The notes under the pieces are model-generated. The model saw nothing but the letters and a program-made list of their open reading frames with translations. It ran no database searches and was not told where the DNA came from. The translations under genes were made by a program, and so were the position numbers. From positions 1 to 35,500 of the forward strand of contig JACCXZ010000194.1 of NCBI GenBank assembly GCA_013696745.1: DNA of 35,500 bases, read 5' to 3'. Of this stretch, positions 14,799-23,595 are shown piece after piece (the stretch's first letter is position 1; the number at the start of each line of letters is the position of its first letter). The stretch is from Nocardioidaceae bacterium (GTDB taxonomy: Bacteria; Actinomycetota; Actinomycetes; Propionibacteriales; Nocardioidaceae).

Positions 14799-16241
14799 AT
14801 GAGCACCTCCGACACCAAGGCCGACCTGGTCGTGGTCGCCAACCGGCTGGCGGTCGACCGGGTGGTCGCTGCCGATGGCAGCATCTCCTGGCGCTCGTCC
14901 CCCGGGGGACTGGTGACCGCGCTGGAGCCGGTGATGCGTGCCAACGAGGGGGCCTGGATCGGCTGGCACGGCGCTCCGGACGAGGACCTCGAGCCGTTCG
15001 TCGAGAACGGACTCACGCTCGTCCCCGTCCCGTTGCAGGCCGAGGAGGTCGAGGACTACTACGAGGGCTTCTCCAACAGCACGCTGTGGCCGCTCTATCA
15101 CGACGTGGTCGCGCCGCCGTCGTACCACCGTCGATGGTGGGACGCCTACGTCCGGGTGAACCAGCGGTTCGCCGACCGGGCTGCCGAGGTGGCTGAGGAC
15201 GGCGCCGTCGTGTGGGTCCAGGACTATCAACTGCAGCTCGTGCCGAAGATGCTGCGAGCGATGCGGCCGGACCTCCGGATCGGCTTCTTTCTGCACATCC
15301 CGTTCCCCCCGACCGAACTGTTCCAGCAGCTGCCCTGGCGTCGACAAATCCTGGAAGGACTGTTGGGGGCCGACCTGATCGGTTTCCAGGCCCGCGGAGG
15401 AGCACAGAACTTCGTCCGGCTGGTCCGCCAGCACGTCGGCGACAAGACGCACCGCGAGACCGTGTACCTGCCTGACGGGCGGGTGGTCACCGCGGGAACC
15501 TTCCCGATCTCGATCGACGCCGCGGAGCTCGAGGAGCTGGCCAAGCTGCCCGAGACCATCGAGCGCGCACAGCAGATCCGTGCCGATCTCGGCGACCCTG
15601 AGCACTTGTTGCTGGGCGTCGACCGGCTCGACTACACCAAGGGCCTGCGTCAGCGGCTGCGTGCGATCGGGGAGCTGTTCCGCGAGGGGACGCTGACCCT
15701 GGCCGACACCGCGTTCATCCAGGTGGCGACACCCTCGCGCGAACGCGTCCGGGAGTACAAGGTGCTGCGTGACGACATCGACATGCTGGTCGGACGGCTC
15801 AACGGTGACCTCGGCGCGATCGGTCGTCCCCCCATCACGTACCTGCACTCGTCGTTTCCCAAGTCGGAGATGGCGGCCCTCTACAGCGCCGCTGACGTCA
15901 TGCTGGTGACCCCGCTGCGCGATGGCATGAACCTGGTGGCCAAGGAGTACGTTGCCTGCCGCACCCACGACACCGGCGCCCTCGTGCTGAGCGAGTTCGC
16001 CGGTGCCGCCAAGGAGCTGACCCAGGCCCACCTCGTCAACCCGTACGACATCAACGGTCTGAAGTCCGCGATCACGTCCGCGCTGGACACCGACCTCAGA
16101 GAGCATCGCCGCCGGATGAGAGCCATGCGCAAGCAGGTCTTCGAGCACGACATCGCCTCGTGGGCGGGTCGGTTCCTGGACGAGCTGCGCCAGGTGAAGC
16201 CGGCCCACTCCACGCACCCACACCCGGCTTCGTCGCCTTGA
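14799..16241 (+). CDS. otsA: Trehalose-6-phosphate synthase
   Basis: A 480-aa GT20 glycosyltransferase that joins glucose from a sugar nucleotide to glucose 6-phosphate, making trehalose 6-phosphate for osmo- and desiccation protection. It has LVVVANRLAVDR and SSPGGLVTAL at the N-terminus, WVQDYQLQLVPKMLR, IGFFLHIPFPPTELF, LLGADLIGFQ, VDRLDYTKGLRQRL (donor loop) and the C-terminal LVTPLRDGMNLVAKEYVACR. All are hallmarks of OtsA. The start is ATG 14799 with only a weak upstream GGAG. OtsB is encoded 2.8 kb away on the other strand. Confidence 0.96.
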   Translation: MSTSDTKADLVVVANRLAVDRVVAADGSISWRSSPGGLVTALEPVMRANEGAWIGWHGAPDEDLEPFVENGLTLVPVPLQAEEVEDYYEGFSNSTLWPLYHDVVAPPSYHRRWWDAYVRVNQRFADRAAEVAEDGAVVWVQDYQLQLVPKMLRAMRPDLRIGFFLHIPFPPTELFQQLPWRRQILEGLLGADLIGFQARGGAQNFVRLVRQHVGDKTHRETVYLPDGRVVTAGTFPISIDAAELEELAKLPETIERAQQIRADLGDPEHLLLGVDRLDYTKGLRQRLRAIGELFREGTLTLADTAFIQVATPSRERVREYKVLRDDIDMLVGRLNGDLGAIGRPPITYLHSSFPKSEMAALYSAADVMLVTPLRDGMNLVAKEYVACRTHDTGALVLSEFAGAAKELTQAHLVNPYDINGLKSAITSALDTDLREHRRRMRAMRKQVFEHDIASWAGRFLDELRQVKPAHSTHPHPASSP

Positions 16242-16266
16242 CCGGGCGGGCGTGGCCTGCGACGGG

Positions 16267-16773
16267 TCAGGAACGTCCACCCGAGGTGCGGCGCCCGGAC
16301 CGGCGGAAGAACACTGCGGATTCCCAGCGATAGAGCAACGTGAGAACGACGATCGACGGCACGGAGTTGGCCACCGCGAGGTACTGGTACCACCACGGTC
16401 CCGGGAACAACAGCGCCAGCGGCAGGCCCAGCGCCGCGATGCCGCACGGAATCGTCGTGACCGCGCGCACCCAGGCGGCCCCGCGCGTCAGCACAGTCGC
16501 GCCGGGCAGCAGCAACAGGCCGCTGCTCACCAGGACGATCAGGGTCAACGACGTCGATCCGCGCCGGCTGTCCTCCAGCAGGGCCTGACCCTCGGAGCTA
16601 TCCGGGTCGATGCCCATCGGCTGCAGGTGGTACCCCAGCAGCAGATCCTGCTCGGCCAGGCTGATGCCGGCACGGACCAGCAGCAGGACAAGCAACAAGC
16701 GCACCAGGCGGGAGGCCCGCAGCACAGGTCGGGGTGCGGCTGCGGCGTCTGGACCGCCGGTCGGGCACATCAT
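16267..16773 (-). CDS. Four-helix membrane protein of unknown function
   Basis: A 168-aa hydrophobic protein with about four membrane helices: LVRLLLVLLLVRAGISLA, LTLIVLVSSGLLLLPGATVL, VTTIPCGIAALGLPLALLF and YLAVANSVPSIVVLTLLY. A polar loop (MGIDPDSSEGQALLEDSRRG) separates helices 1 and 2, and the tail is basic. Tandem ATGs at 16773 and 16770 both fit. It is convergent with otsA, 25 bp apart. I recognise no family. Confidence 0.75.
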   Translation of the reverse strand: MMCPTGGPDAAAAPRPVLRASRLVRLLLVLLLVRAGISLAEQDLLLGYHLQPMGIDPDSSEGQALLEDSRRGSTSLTLIVLVSSGLLLLPGATVLTRGAAWVRAVTTIPCGIAALGLPLALLFPGPWWYQYLAVANSVPSIVVLTLLYRWESAVFFRRSGRRTSGGRS

Positions 16774-16851
16774 GGCAGCAGGATGCCACCGGCTGTCTGC
16801 GTGCGGTGACACAGTGGGCCGAGACGACGACCGAAGGAGACCCGATGCCTC

Positions 16852-17505
16852 ATGGTGCTCACACGAGGGCACTGCACCTCGACAGGCGTCGCCGCGGTCC
16901 TGGTCGGGCTGCTCGCGATCGCAACCCTGCTGGCGGCGCCCTCCCCGTCTCGGGCGTCGGCCGCGCCCGAGCAGTTCAGGACGAGCGTCCTGGAAACCCA
17001 CCCGCACGGGCGGACCTTCTGGGTCAAGGACAAGCACTTCTACCGCTCGCCGTGGTACGCCGGACGACACCGCAAGATGATCAACTTCGGTTGCACCCGG
17101 GCGCCCTACTACCCGCCCAGCGACCGGTGTCGTGACGACCGGGGGTTCCATCACGGGCTCGACATCCACATGGGGTGCGGCGTGCGCCTGTTCGCCGGCT
17201 TCACCGGTGTCGTCGTCCGCCCGTCCTCGGCCGGTGCACTCGGGCCGGCGTACGGAAGCAAGGCGTTCAGGATCCGCAACCACCGCAAGGGGATCGACGT
17301 GGTGATCGGGCATCCCGGGCGGGTGTACGTGCGACCCGGTGAGCGGGTCCACCGCGGCGACCTGATCACCCGCGCGTCCGACGACGGCGCTCCCGACGGC
17401 TGCCACCTGCACTTCGAGACCCGGCCGGTCGCCGCGTCCTACACGAGCGCCGTGCGGCCACATCGGTACCTTGACCTCCGACGGGCCCGGAAGCCCCGCG
17501 GCTGA
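16852..17505 (+). CDS. Secreted M23 (LytM-type) metallopeptidase
   Basis: A 217-aa exported protein. The signal peptide has a hydrophobic core (VAAVLVGLLAIATLLAA) and a likely cleavage site near ASA-A (about residue 37). The peptidase domain has both zinc motifs: HHGLD (H100, D104) and HLHFE (H185, H187). M23 enzymes cut peptidoglycan cross-links or act in cell separation. The usual glycine-rich strand is present as GCGVRLFAGFTGVVV. GGAG lies 11-13 bases before the ATG at 16852; an ATG 8 bases earlier is in the wrong frame. Confidence 0.87.
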   Translation: MVLTRGHCTSTGVAAVLVGLLAIATLLAAPSPSRASAAPEQFRTSVLETHPHGRTFWVKDKHFYRSPWYAGRHRKMINFGCTRAPYYPPSDRCRDDRGFHHGLDIHMGCGVRLFAGFTGVVVRPSSAGALGPAYGSKAFRIRNHRKGIDVVIGHPGRVYVRPGERVHRGDLITRASDDGAPDGCHLHFETRPVAASYTSAVRPHRYLDLRRARKPRG

Positions 17506-17570
17506 GCTGCGCTTGCGTCGGCGGAGCGAGCAGGTGAGGCTGGGCACGGTCCGGACTGGAGGGGGCGAAC

Positions 17571-18893
17571 ATGGCCGCACCGAGCGTGGCGAGCACCTCC
17601 TCGAACGCGGGTCCGCGCACCGATCCGGACCGGCCACTGGACGTGCAGCGAGCTCTCGAGCACGTCGCGGCCGGCGCGCTGCGAGCGGCGTCCCCTGGCG
17701 TCGTCGGGCTCGAGCTGGAGTCTCAGCTCGTCGACCTGACTCGCCCCGCAGCCCGGGTCGGCTGGACCCGCACCTGTGACGTCCTTCGCGCCCTGCCAGC
17801 ACTGCCGGGTGGTAGCGCTGTCACACTCGAGCCCGGTGGACAGGTCGAGCTGTCCACGCCGCCCGCCGAGGACGTCGCGGGCGCCGTGCGGGCCCTGCGC
17901 GGTGACGCCACTGCCGTACGAGGGGCCTTGCGGAGCGAGGGACTCGGTCTGGCGTGGCTGGGGTTGGACCCGGTGCGCCCACCGCAGCGGGTCAACCCGA
18001 GCACGCGGTACGCCGCGATGGAGCGGCACTACCGCGCGACCGGCCAGGAGGCTGCAGGTCTGGCGATGATGAGTTCGAGCGCGTCGCTGCAGGTCAACCT
18101 CGAAGCCGGCACCCCGGCACAGTGGAGCGAGCGGGTCACCCAGGCGCACCGGCTGGGACCGGTGCTGGTCGCGATCTCGGGCTGCTCCCCCCTGCGGGCG
18201 GGTCGGCCCACCGGCTGCTCGTCCACCCGCCACCGGCTGTGGAGTGAGATGGACCAGGCGCGCTGCGGACCGCTGACGGGCACCAGCGACCCGACCCATG
18301 CGTGGGCGCAGTACGCGCTGCGAGCACCGGTCATGTTCGTGCGAGCCGGAACCGGGCCGTTCGAACCCGACCTGGAACCCATGCTGGTGCGGGTGCCGTT
18401 CGGTGACTGGGCCTCCGGTCAGGTCCGCCTCGGTGGGCGACTCCCGGTGCTCGATGACCTCGACCTCCACCTCAGCACGCTGCTGCCACCGACCCGGCTG
18501 CGCGGATTCCTCGAGCTGCGCTACCTCGACGCGGTGCCTGCGCGTTGGTGGCCGGGGCTGGCGACAACGGTGGCGCTGCTCATGGACGACTCCCGGGCGG
18601 CGCAGGTCGCGGCGCAGGCCTGTGCACCGGTGGCGGTGTGCTGGGACGACGCTGCGCGCGAGGGGCTTGCCCGTCCCGCCCTGGCTCGCGCTGCCGGAGC
18701 ATGCATGCGGGCAGCCGTGGCGGCGTCCCCGGCCTCCCTGCGCCCGGACGTCGAGGCACTGGCCGACCTGGTCCTGTCCGGCCGCTCCCCCGGCGACCTG
18801 GTGGCCGCTCGGGCACGGCAGATCGGTCCGGTGGCGCTGCTGGCGGAATCCGCCCGCGCCGAGCACGACGTCTGGACCCAAGAAGAGGCCTAG
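17571..18893 (+). CDS. egtA: Ergothioneine-pathway glutamate-cysteine ligase EgtA
   Basis: A 440-aa GCS2-type ligase that joins glutamate and cysteine; in actinobacteria EgtA supplies gamma-glutamylcysteine for ergothioneine. Motifs include VGLELESQLVDL, TLEPGGQVELSTPP (substrate/ATP residues), GLAWLGLDPVRPPQRVNPS, RYAAMERHY and MSSSASLQVNLE, then FLELRYLDAVPARWW near the C-terminus. Length and motifs match EgtA better than plant-type or YbdK carboxylate-amine ligases. The ATG at 17571 follows GGAGGGGG. The rest of the egt set (egtB, C, D, E) is not next to it, so it is an orphan here. Confidence 0.85.
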   Translation: MAAPSVASTSSNAGPRTDPDRPLDVQRALEHVAAGALRAASPGVVGLELESQLVDLTRPAARVGWTRTCDVLRALPALPGGSAVTLEPGGQVELSTPPAEDVAGAVRALRGDATAVRGALRSEGLGLAWLGLDPVRPPQRVNPSTRYAAMERHYRATGQEAAGLAMMSSSASLQVNLEAGTPAQWSERVTQAHRLGPVLVAISGCSPLRAGRPTGCSSTRHRLWSEMDQARCGPLTGTSDPTHAWAQYALRAPVMFVRAGTGPFEPDLEPMLVRVPFGDWASGQVRLGGRLPVLDDLDLHLSTLLPPTRLRGFLELRYLDAVPARWWPGLATTVALLMDDSRAAQVAAQACAPVAVCWDDAAREGLARPALARAAGACMRAAVAASPASLRPDVEALADLVLSGRSPGDLVAARARQIGPVALLAESARAEHDVWTQEEA

Positions 18894-18931
18894 CGCGAAG
18901 ACATCCGGTGCTCAGTACGTGCCGAACGTTG

Positions 18932-19690
18932 TCAGCGAGGAGCCATCCGCAGCGCACCGTCCATCCGGATGGTCTCGCCGTTGAGGTAGTCGTGCTCCAC
19001 GATCATCGTGACCAGGCGGGCGTACTCTTCGGGTCGTGCCAGTCGTTGCGGGAACGGCACCCCGGCCGCGAGCCCGGCGCGGAAGTCCTCGCTCACCGTC
19101 GAGAGCATCGGGGTGTCGACGATGCCGGGCGCGATCGTGCACACCCGGATGCCCTGTGAGGCCAGGTCGCGAGCCGCGGGCAGTGTGAGGCCGACGACTC
19201 CTGCCTTCGATGCGGCGTAGGCAGCCTGTCCGACCTGGCCGTCGAATGCGGCGATGGAGGCTGTGTTGATGACGACACCGCGCTGGCCGTGCTCATCGGC
19301 CTCGGTGTCGGCGACCGCTGCCGCCGCGAGTGTCATGACCTGGAACGTGCCCACCAGGTTGACCGCGACGACCCGGGCGAACAGGTCGACGTCGTGCGGA
19401 CCCCTGCGCCCGACGATGCGCATGGACGGGCCGATCCCGGCGCAGTTGACGACCGTGCGCAACGGGAGACCCGATGCGACGACGGCGTCGACCGCGGCCT
19501 GCACCTGCCTCACGTCCGTCACGTCGGCAGGAACACAGCTCACGCGGTCCATCGGCGTCGCCTGCTCGCACGCGCCAGGAAGGTCGAGCGCGAACACCTT
19601 CGCGCCTCCCGCCGCCAACGAGGCCGCGGTGGCGGCACCCAGCCCGGAGGCGCCACCGGTGACGAGCGCGGCGGTGTCGGTCAGCTGCAT
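18932..19690 (-). CDS. SDR family dehydrogenase, 3-hydroxyacyl-CoA dehydrogenase type II-like
   Basis: A 252-aa short-chain dehydrogenase. The NAD-binding motif is TGGASGLGAATA, followed by DVTDVRQVQAAVD, NCAGIGPS, the catalytic Ser region INTASIAAFDGQVG and YAASKAG (Tyr and Lys), then APGIVDTPML. The pattern LAALPG-free PFPQRLARPEEYARLV and NGETIRMDGALRM matches the HSD17B10-like group that oxidises 3-hydroxyacyl-CoA. Its start overlaps the acyl-CoA dehydrogenase stop (TGATG), so both are probably made together for beta-oxidation of an acyl-CoA. Confidence 0.9.
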   Translation of the reverse strand: MQLTDTAALVTGGASGLGAATAASLAAGGAKVFALDLPGACEQATPMDRVSCVPADVTDVRQVQAAVDAVVASGLPLRTVVNCAGIGPSMRIVGRRGPHDVDLFARVVAVNLVGTFQVMTLAAAAVADTEADEHGQRGVVINTASIAAFDGQVGQAAYAASKAGVVGLTLPAARDLASQGIRVCTIAPGIVDTPMLSTVSEDFRAGLAAGVPFPQRLARPEEYARLVTMIVEHDYLNGETIRMDGALRMAPR

Positions 19691-20871
19691 CAGCGGATCT
19701 CCCTCACCACGTCCGTCGTGGCCTTGTCGGCTCGGGCCAGTGCCCGGCTGATGACCACGCGCTGGATCTGGTTGGTGCCCTCGAAGATCTGCATGACCTT
19801 CGCCTCACGCATGTAGCGCTCGACCGGGAAGTCCCGGGTGTAGCCGTAGCCACCCAGAACCTGCACAGCCTGGGTGGTGACATCCATGGCGTTGTCGGTC
19901 GCCACCAGCTTGGCGATGCTGGCCTGGGGACCGTACGGCAATCCAGCGTCCTTGCGCCGCGCGGCAGCGAGGTACGTCGCGCGTGCGGAGTCGACTGCGG
20001 CGGCCATGTCGGCCAGCAGGAAGCCGAGGCCCTGGTGGTCGATGATGCAGCTGCCGAAGGTCTCACGCTCGCGGGCGTAGGCCACGGCGTCGTCGAGCGC
20101 AGCCTGGGCCAGGCCGGTCGCAACTGCGGCGATCCCGAGCCGTCCGGCGTCGAGGCCGGCCAATGCGATCGACAGGCCCTGGCCCTCCGTGCCGAGCCGT
20201 CGTGCGGTCGGGATCCGGACGTCCTCGAAGCGCATGGTGGCGGTGACCGACCCGGTGAGGCCCATCTTGCGCTCGGGTGGATCGGCCACCAGTCCGTCGG
20301 CGTCAGCGGGCACCAGAAAGCACGAGATGCCGCGGCTGCGGTGCTCGGACGTGCGCGCCAACACCTTGTAGAAATCCGCGCAACCTCCATGCGTGGTCCA
20401 TGCCTTGGTGCCCCGCAACACGTAGTGGTCCCCGTCCCGGGTGGCCTGCGTGGTCATCGCCGCCGGGTCCGACCCAGCATGCGGCTCGGACAGGCAGTAC
20501 GCCCCGAGCAGGCCACCGCCGAGCATCTCCGGCAACCAGGCGGATCGTTGCTCCTCGGTGCCGAACTCCGCGAGTCCGAAGCAGGACAATCCGTGCACGC
20601 TGACACCGACGGCGACGCTGGCCCAGCGGGCGGCGAGCTCCTCGAGCACCTGCAGGTACACCTCGTACGGCTGGCCGCCGCCGCCGTGCTCCTCGGGGTA
20701 CGGGAGCCCGAGCAGCCCGGACTTCCCGAGAGTCGTGAACACGTCGCGAGGGAACCGCCCGTCGGCCTCGTCCGCAGCGGCGCGGGGCGCCAGCTCCGCG
20801 TCGCCGATCTGCCGTGTCAGCGCGATCAGGTCGACCGCGTCCTGGGTGGGCAACAGGCGGTCAGCCGGCAT
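19690..20871 (-). CDS. Acyl-CoA dehydrogenase
   Basis: A 393-aa FAD enzyme introducing the alpha-beta double bond in acyl-CoA. It has AYCLSEPHAGSDPAAMTTQA (FAD/substrate signature), WTTHGG, RMFEDVRIP-like MRFEDVRIPTARRLG, RETFGSCIIDHQGLGFLLADM, QVLGGYGYTRDFPVERYMREAKVMQIFEGTNQIQ (with the catalytic-base glutamate in FEGTNQIQ). The start is ATG 20871 with GAGGAG 6 bases upstream. It is divergent from a TetR regulator and coupled to the SDR gene. Confidence 0.94.
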   Translation of the reverse strand: MPADRLLPTQDAVDLIALTRQIGDAELAPRAAADEADGRFPRDVFTTLGKSGLLGLPYPEEHGGGGQPYEVYLQVLEELAARWASVAVGVSVHGLSCFGLAEFGTEEQRSAWLPEMLGGGLLGAYCLSEPHAGSDPAAMTTQATRDGDHYVLRGTKAWTTHGGCADFYKVLARTSEHRSRGISCFLVPADADGLVADPPERKMGLTGSVTATMRFEDVRIPTARRLGTEGQGLSIALAGLDAGRLGIAAVATGLAQAALDDAVAYARERETFGSCIIDHQGLGFLLADMAAAVDSARATYLAAARRKDAGLPYGPQASIAKLVATDNAMDVTTQAVQVLGGYGYTRDFPVERYMREAKVMQIFEGTNQIQRVVISRALARADKATTDVVREIR

Positions 20872-20909
20872 GGTCGCTCCTCGAGACGGATTCCGGGTGT
20901 GTACGAAAC

Positions 20910-20939
20910 ACTGTACTGGAGGACGCTTGGCCGTACAGT
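20910..20939. promoter_or_regulatory. Shared divergent promoter with inverted repeat (acyl-CoA dehydrogenase / TetR)
   Basis: ACTGTAC (20910-20916) and GTACAGT (20933-20939) form a 7-bp inverted repeat with a 16-bp centre. Read outward, each arm holds TACAGT, a good -10 box: the plus copy (20934-20939) is 7 bases before the TetR ATG, which predicts a leaderless mRNA, and the minus copy serves the acyl-CoA dehydrogenase. A TetR dimer bound here would block both. Confidence 0.6.
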
Positions 20940-20946
20940 CGGGCCC

Positions 20947-21525
20947 ATGACGCAGATCTCGACGTCGATCCGGAAGGAGCACCTGCTCGACGAGCTGGTG
21001 GCGTTGTTCCTGGCCGAGGGTTTCCGCTCGTTCACCCTCGACGACCTCGCGCACCGGCTGCACTGCTCGAAGTCCACGCTGTACGCACTCGCAGGCAGCA
21101 AGGAACAGCTCGTGGTCCGCGTGGTGCGCCAGTTCTTCGCGTCCGCCACCCAGCGGGTCGAAGCAGAGGTGGCGGCGAGCGAACGGGGTCCCCGGGCGAT
21201 CGCGGCCTACCTGCGTGCAGTGTCAGCAGCTCTCGCACCGGCCTCGGCGCAGTTCTTCCTCGACCTGTCGACGTTCGCCCCGACTGACGAGATCTACGCG
21301 CACAACACGTCTGTGGCGGCACGACGCGTGCAACAGCTGATCGACGAAGGTGTCGCCGCGGGCGCCGTCCGCCCGGTGCATGCCGGCTTCGTCGGCGCCG
21401 CAGTCTCAGCGGTGATGACCGCCATTCACGCCGGTGACATCGCGCGCGCGTCCGGCCTGGACGCCGCCGCTGCGTACGACCAGCTCGCCGAGCTGGTCGT
21501 GTCCGCCCTGCAGCCGCCGGCCTGA
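20947..21525 (+). CDS. TetR family regulator
   Basis: A 192-aa regulator. The N-terminal helix-turn-helix spans about residues 10-52 (LLDELVALFLAEGFRSFTLD, LAHRLHCSKSTLYALAGSKE). The C-terminal domain is helical and ligand-binding. It probably represses the divergent acyl-CoA dehydrogenase/SDR pair and itself, by analogy with FadR/KstR-type TetR proteins, with an acyl-CoA as likely inducer. The ATG at 20947 has no Shine-Dalgarno and sits at the predicted transcript start. Confidence 0.9.
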   Translation: MTQISTSIRKEHLLDELVALFLAEGFRSFTLDDLAHRLHCSKSTLYALAGSKEQLVVRVVRQFFASATQRVEAEVAASERGPRAIAAYLRAVSAALAPASAQFFLDLSTFAPTDEIYAHNTSVAARRVQQLIDEGVAAGAVRPVHAGFVGAAVSAVMTAIHAGDIARASGLDAAAAYDQLAELVVSALQPPA

Positions 21526-21831
21526 GGCGGGTCCCTCGAGCCCGACGAACGCGGACTCGACCGGCTCGCGATATCCCAGCCCCAGACTGGGCAGGTAGTA
21601 CCTGCTCTCGGTGTCTGGATCCTGTCCAGGATCTCCAGAGTCACTGCCCGCTCGTGAGACGTGCAGGGCACGCGGTCTCGAGCGAATGCCTGCTCATCGC
21701 CTTCCACCCGCTCAGCGACGACCAGGTCGACATCCCCACCAAGGAGCTGGCGCAGCTCCAGCAGTGCCGACGCTTCATCGGTTCCCTGGCCGCACCGCCC
21801 GGTATCCCTTCTCGCAGGCTGAGCCCAGAGT
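21526..21831. other. Interval with a possible decayed gene
   Basis: On the minus strand, 21785-21615 reads TDEASALLELRQLLGGDVDL then VVAERVEGDEQAFARDRV. The LLG..VDLV core recalls the C-terminal part of MNT-type nucleotidyltransferase antitoxins, but no GSxxxG start motif or start codon is found upstream. It may be a remnant; nothing else is supported here. Confidence 0.3.
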
Positions 21832-22071
21832 TCAGCCGCGGTCGATCGTCCCGTCCTGGATCGCCTCGGCGTACACGCGCAGGTCCGGGCCCGGCGAGAA
21901 GTCGATGAACTTGGGTTGCAGCCGCGCGAACAGCTGCTCGTACACGTCGGACCACGGCTGACCAGACATCTCGGCATCCAGCTCGAGCACCACCTCCTGC
22001 AGCACCCGGTCCGCGTCTCGCAGGAGCTTCTCCCTCGTCTGCTCGTTCCAACTGATCTCTGAAGCCTTCAT
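21832..22071 (-). CDS. 79-aa hypothetical protein
   Basis: A soluble acidic protein opening MKASEISWNEQTREKLLRDA, with QPWSDVYEQLFARLQPKFID in the middle and an AIQDGTIDRG end; mostly helical and free of cysteine. It begins 64 bases after the YeeE/YedE stop on the same strand, so it may belong to that unit. It is not TusA, which has a CPxP motif. I do not recognise the family. No clear ribosome-binding site is visible before the ATG. Confidence 0.65.
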   Translation of the reverse strand: MKASEISWNEQTREKLLRDADRVLQEVVLELDAEMSGQPWSDVYEQLFARLQPKFIDFSPGPDLRVYAEAIQDGTIDRG

Positions 22072-22135
22072 GGCTTCACGGTGCTACACATCGGCCGCGG
22101 CCGCAGGACGCGTGCTGCCGTGCGGGGTGATCGCG

Positions 22136-23392
22136 TCAGCAGGCGCCGTCGGTCGGACGTGGACGGCTCAGCCCGAACCAGGGCCGCGCCCGTAGTCCGA
22201 ACCACGTGCCCACCAGTGCCATCAGACCCCAGACCCACCCGTGCAGGCTCTGCGAGGCGATGCCTCCGAGATAGGCGCCGATGTTGCACCCGTACGCCAA
22301 CCGCGCGCCGTACCCCATCAAGAGTCCGCCGACCACGGCCCCCAGCGCCAGCCGTACCGGGACGCGTCGGTGCAGTCGGAACGCGCCGGCGAGGGCCGAG
22401 GCGATCATCGCGCCGATCATGATCCCGAGGTTCGTCAGGCCGGTCGCTTCGGCCAGCACCGATCCACTGAGCATCTCCGCCCGCGATCCGGACCAGAAGT
22501 CCCAGGTCGCGGGTTCGGCGATCCCGAGGGCTCCTGCCGCCTTGGAGCCCCACAACGAGAAGGCGGTGGTGACACCCCACGGAGATCCGGAGACCAGCAG
22601 GACCCCGAGGTTGAGCACTGCCAGGGCGAGGGCACCCACCCACAGTGGCCAGGCACCTCGTACGACCCGCCAGGCCCCTGAGGCGGTGGCGACCGGCTCG
22701 ACCGGCGGTGGGTTGCGGCGGCGCGCGATCACGACGGTCAGCGCGGCGATCAGGCTGAGCAGCAGCAGCGTGACGGCTACTGCGCCGAGGACGCCGCCGA
22801 AGACCTCGGCCAGGTTCACTGCGCCGGCGGACGGCGTCGTGTCCCACCAGCCGAGATGGGCCGCACCCAGTGTCGCGCCACCGACGAAGCCGGCGAGCGC
22901 GAGCAGGATGGACGTCTGGCCGCTGCCGACGGCGTAGAGCGTGCCGGACGCGCAGGAGCCGGCGATCTGCATCCCGAGCCCGAACAACGTGGCGCCGAGC
23001 AGCAGCGCGATGCCGACAGGCGCCACGTTGCCGCCGACCTGGGCACCGGTGGGGCTGACGCCGGATGCGAGGAAGGGCGCGAAGAGGACCGCGGTGGCAC
23101 CGAGCAACAGGGTGTGTGCACGCAGCGCCCTGCCCTGTCCGACCGCCACGAGCTGACGCCAGGCCGAGGTGAACCCGAAGCGGGCGTGGAACAACGAGAA
23201 CCCGAGGCCGACACCGAGCAGCACCAGAACAGTCGGCGCCCACCCCTGGGTGAGGAGAGTCAGGGCAACCAGCGACGCCCCGATCGACACCCCCACCAGC
23301 GCGACCCGGGGCTGCGCGGCAGGCGCGGACGGGGCAGGCGGAGCGGGCCGCCTGGTGGGCGCCACCTCGCCGGTGTGCGTGGACATGCTCAT
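22136..23392 (-). CDS. YeeE/YedE family transporter (thiosulfate-type)
   Basis: A 418-aa membrane protein with about ten helices. It carries both conserved cysteine sites of the YeeE/YedE (TsuA) family: GSCASGTLYAVGSG in the first half and YGCNIGAYLGGIASQSLHGW in the second. In TsuA these cysteines relay thiosulfate across the membrane; other members move selenium or sulfur species. The start chosen is the ATG at 23392, which follows AGGGGA; an ATG two codons later is in frame. No tusA-like or rhodanese gene is adjacent, only the 79-aa unknown protein downstream. Confidence 0.88.
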   Translation of the reverse strand: MSMSTHTGEVAPTRRPAPPAPSAPAAQPRVALVGVSIGASLVALTLLTQGWAPTVLVLLGVGLGFSLFHARFGFTSAWRQLVAVGQGRALRAHTLLLGATAVLFAPFLASGVSPTGAQVGGNVAPVGIALLLGATLFGLGMQIAGSCASGTLYAVGSGQTSILLALAGFVGGATLGAAHLGWWDTTPSAGAVNLAEVFGGVLGAVAVTLLLLSLIAALTVVIARRRNPPPVEPVATASGAWRVVRGAWPLWVGALALAVLNLGVLLVSGSPWGVTTAFSLWGSKAAGALGIAEPATWDFWSGSRAEMLSGSVLAEATGLTNLGIMIGAMIASALAGAFRLHRRVPVRLALGAVVGGLLMGYGARLAYGCNIGAYLGGIASQSLHGWVWGLMALVGTWFGLRARPWFGLSRPRPTDGAC

Positions 23393-23595
23393 CGTGTTCC
23401 CCTGGTCGTTCTGGGAAGGGCCATCCGGTGCAGCGTCGCCGGGGCTTGTGGTGTTCCCGAGCGGTTCGAGCGGAGGAGTGCGAGCGAACCCGGACGGCCT
23501 TCGGCAGCTGCTGGAGCGGCGGGTGGTCGAGCTCCAGCTGTCCGGGCCGACCGTTCCTGCTCGCGACGGCACTGCAGCGGGTCTAGCGTCGGAGG

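Noticed and set aside
14535-16280. 581-codon open frame antisense to otsA
   Set aside because: Shadow of otsA with low-complexity composition.
17439-18881. 480-codon open frame antisense to egtA
   Set aside because: Shadow frame; egtA carries clear family motifs on the plus strand.
21615-21785. Intact MNT-type antitoxin gene
   Set aside because: Only a C-terminal-like fragment, with no start codon or nucleotidyltransferase motif.
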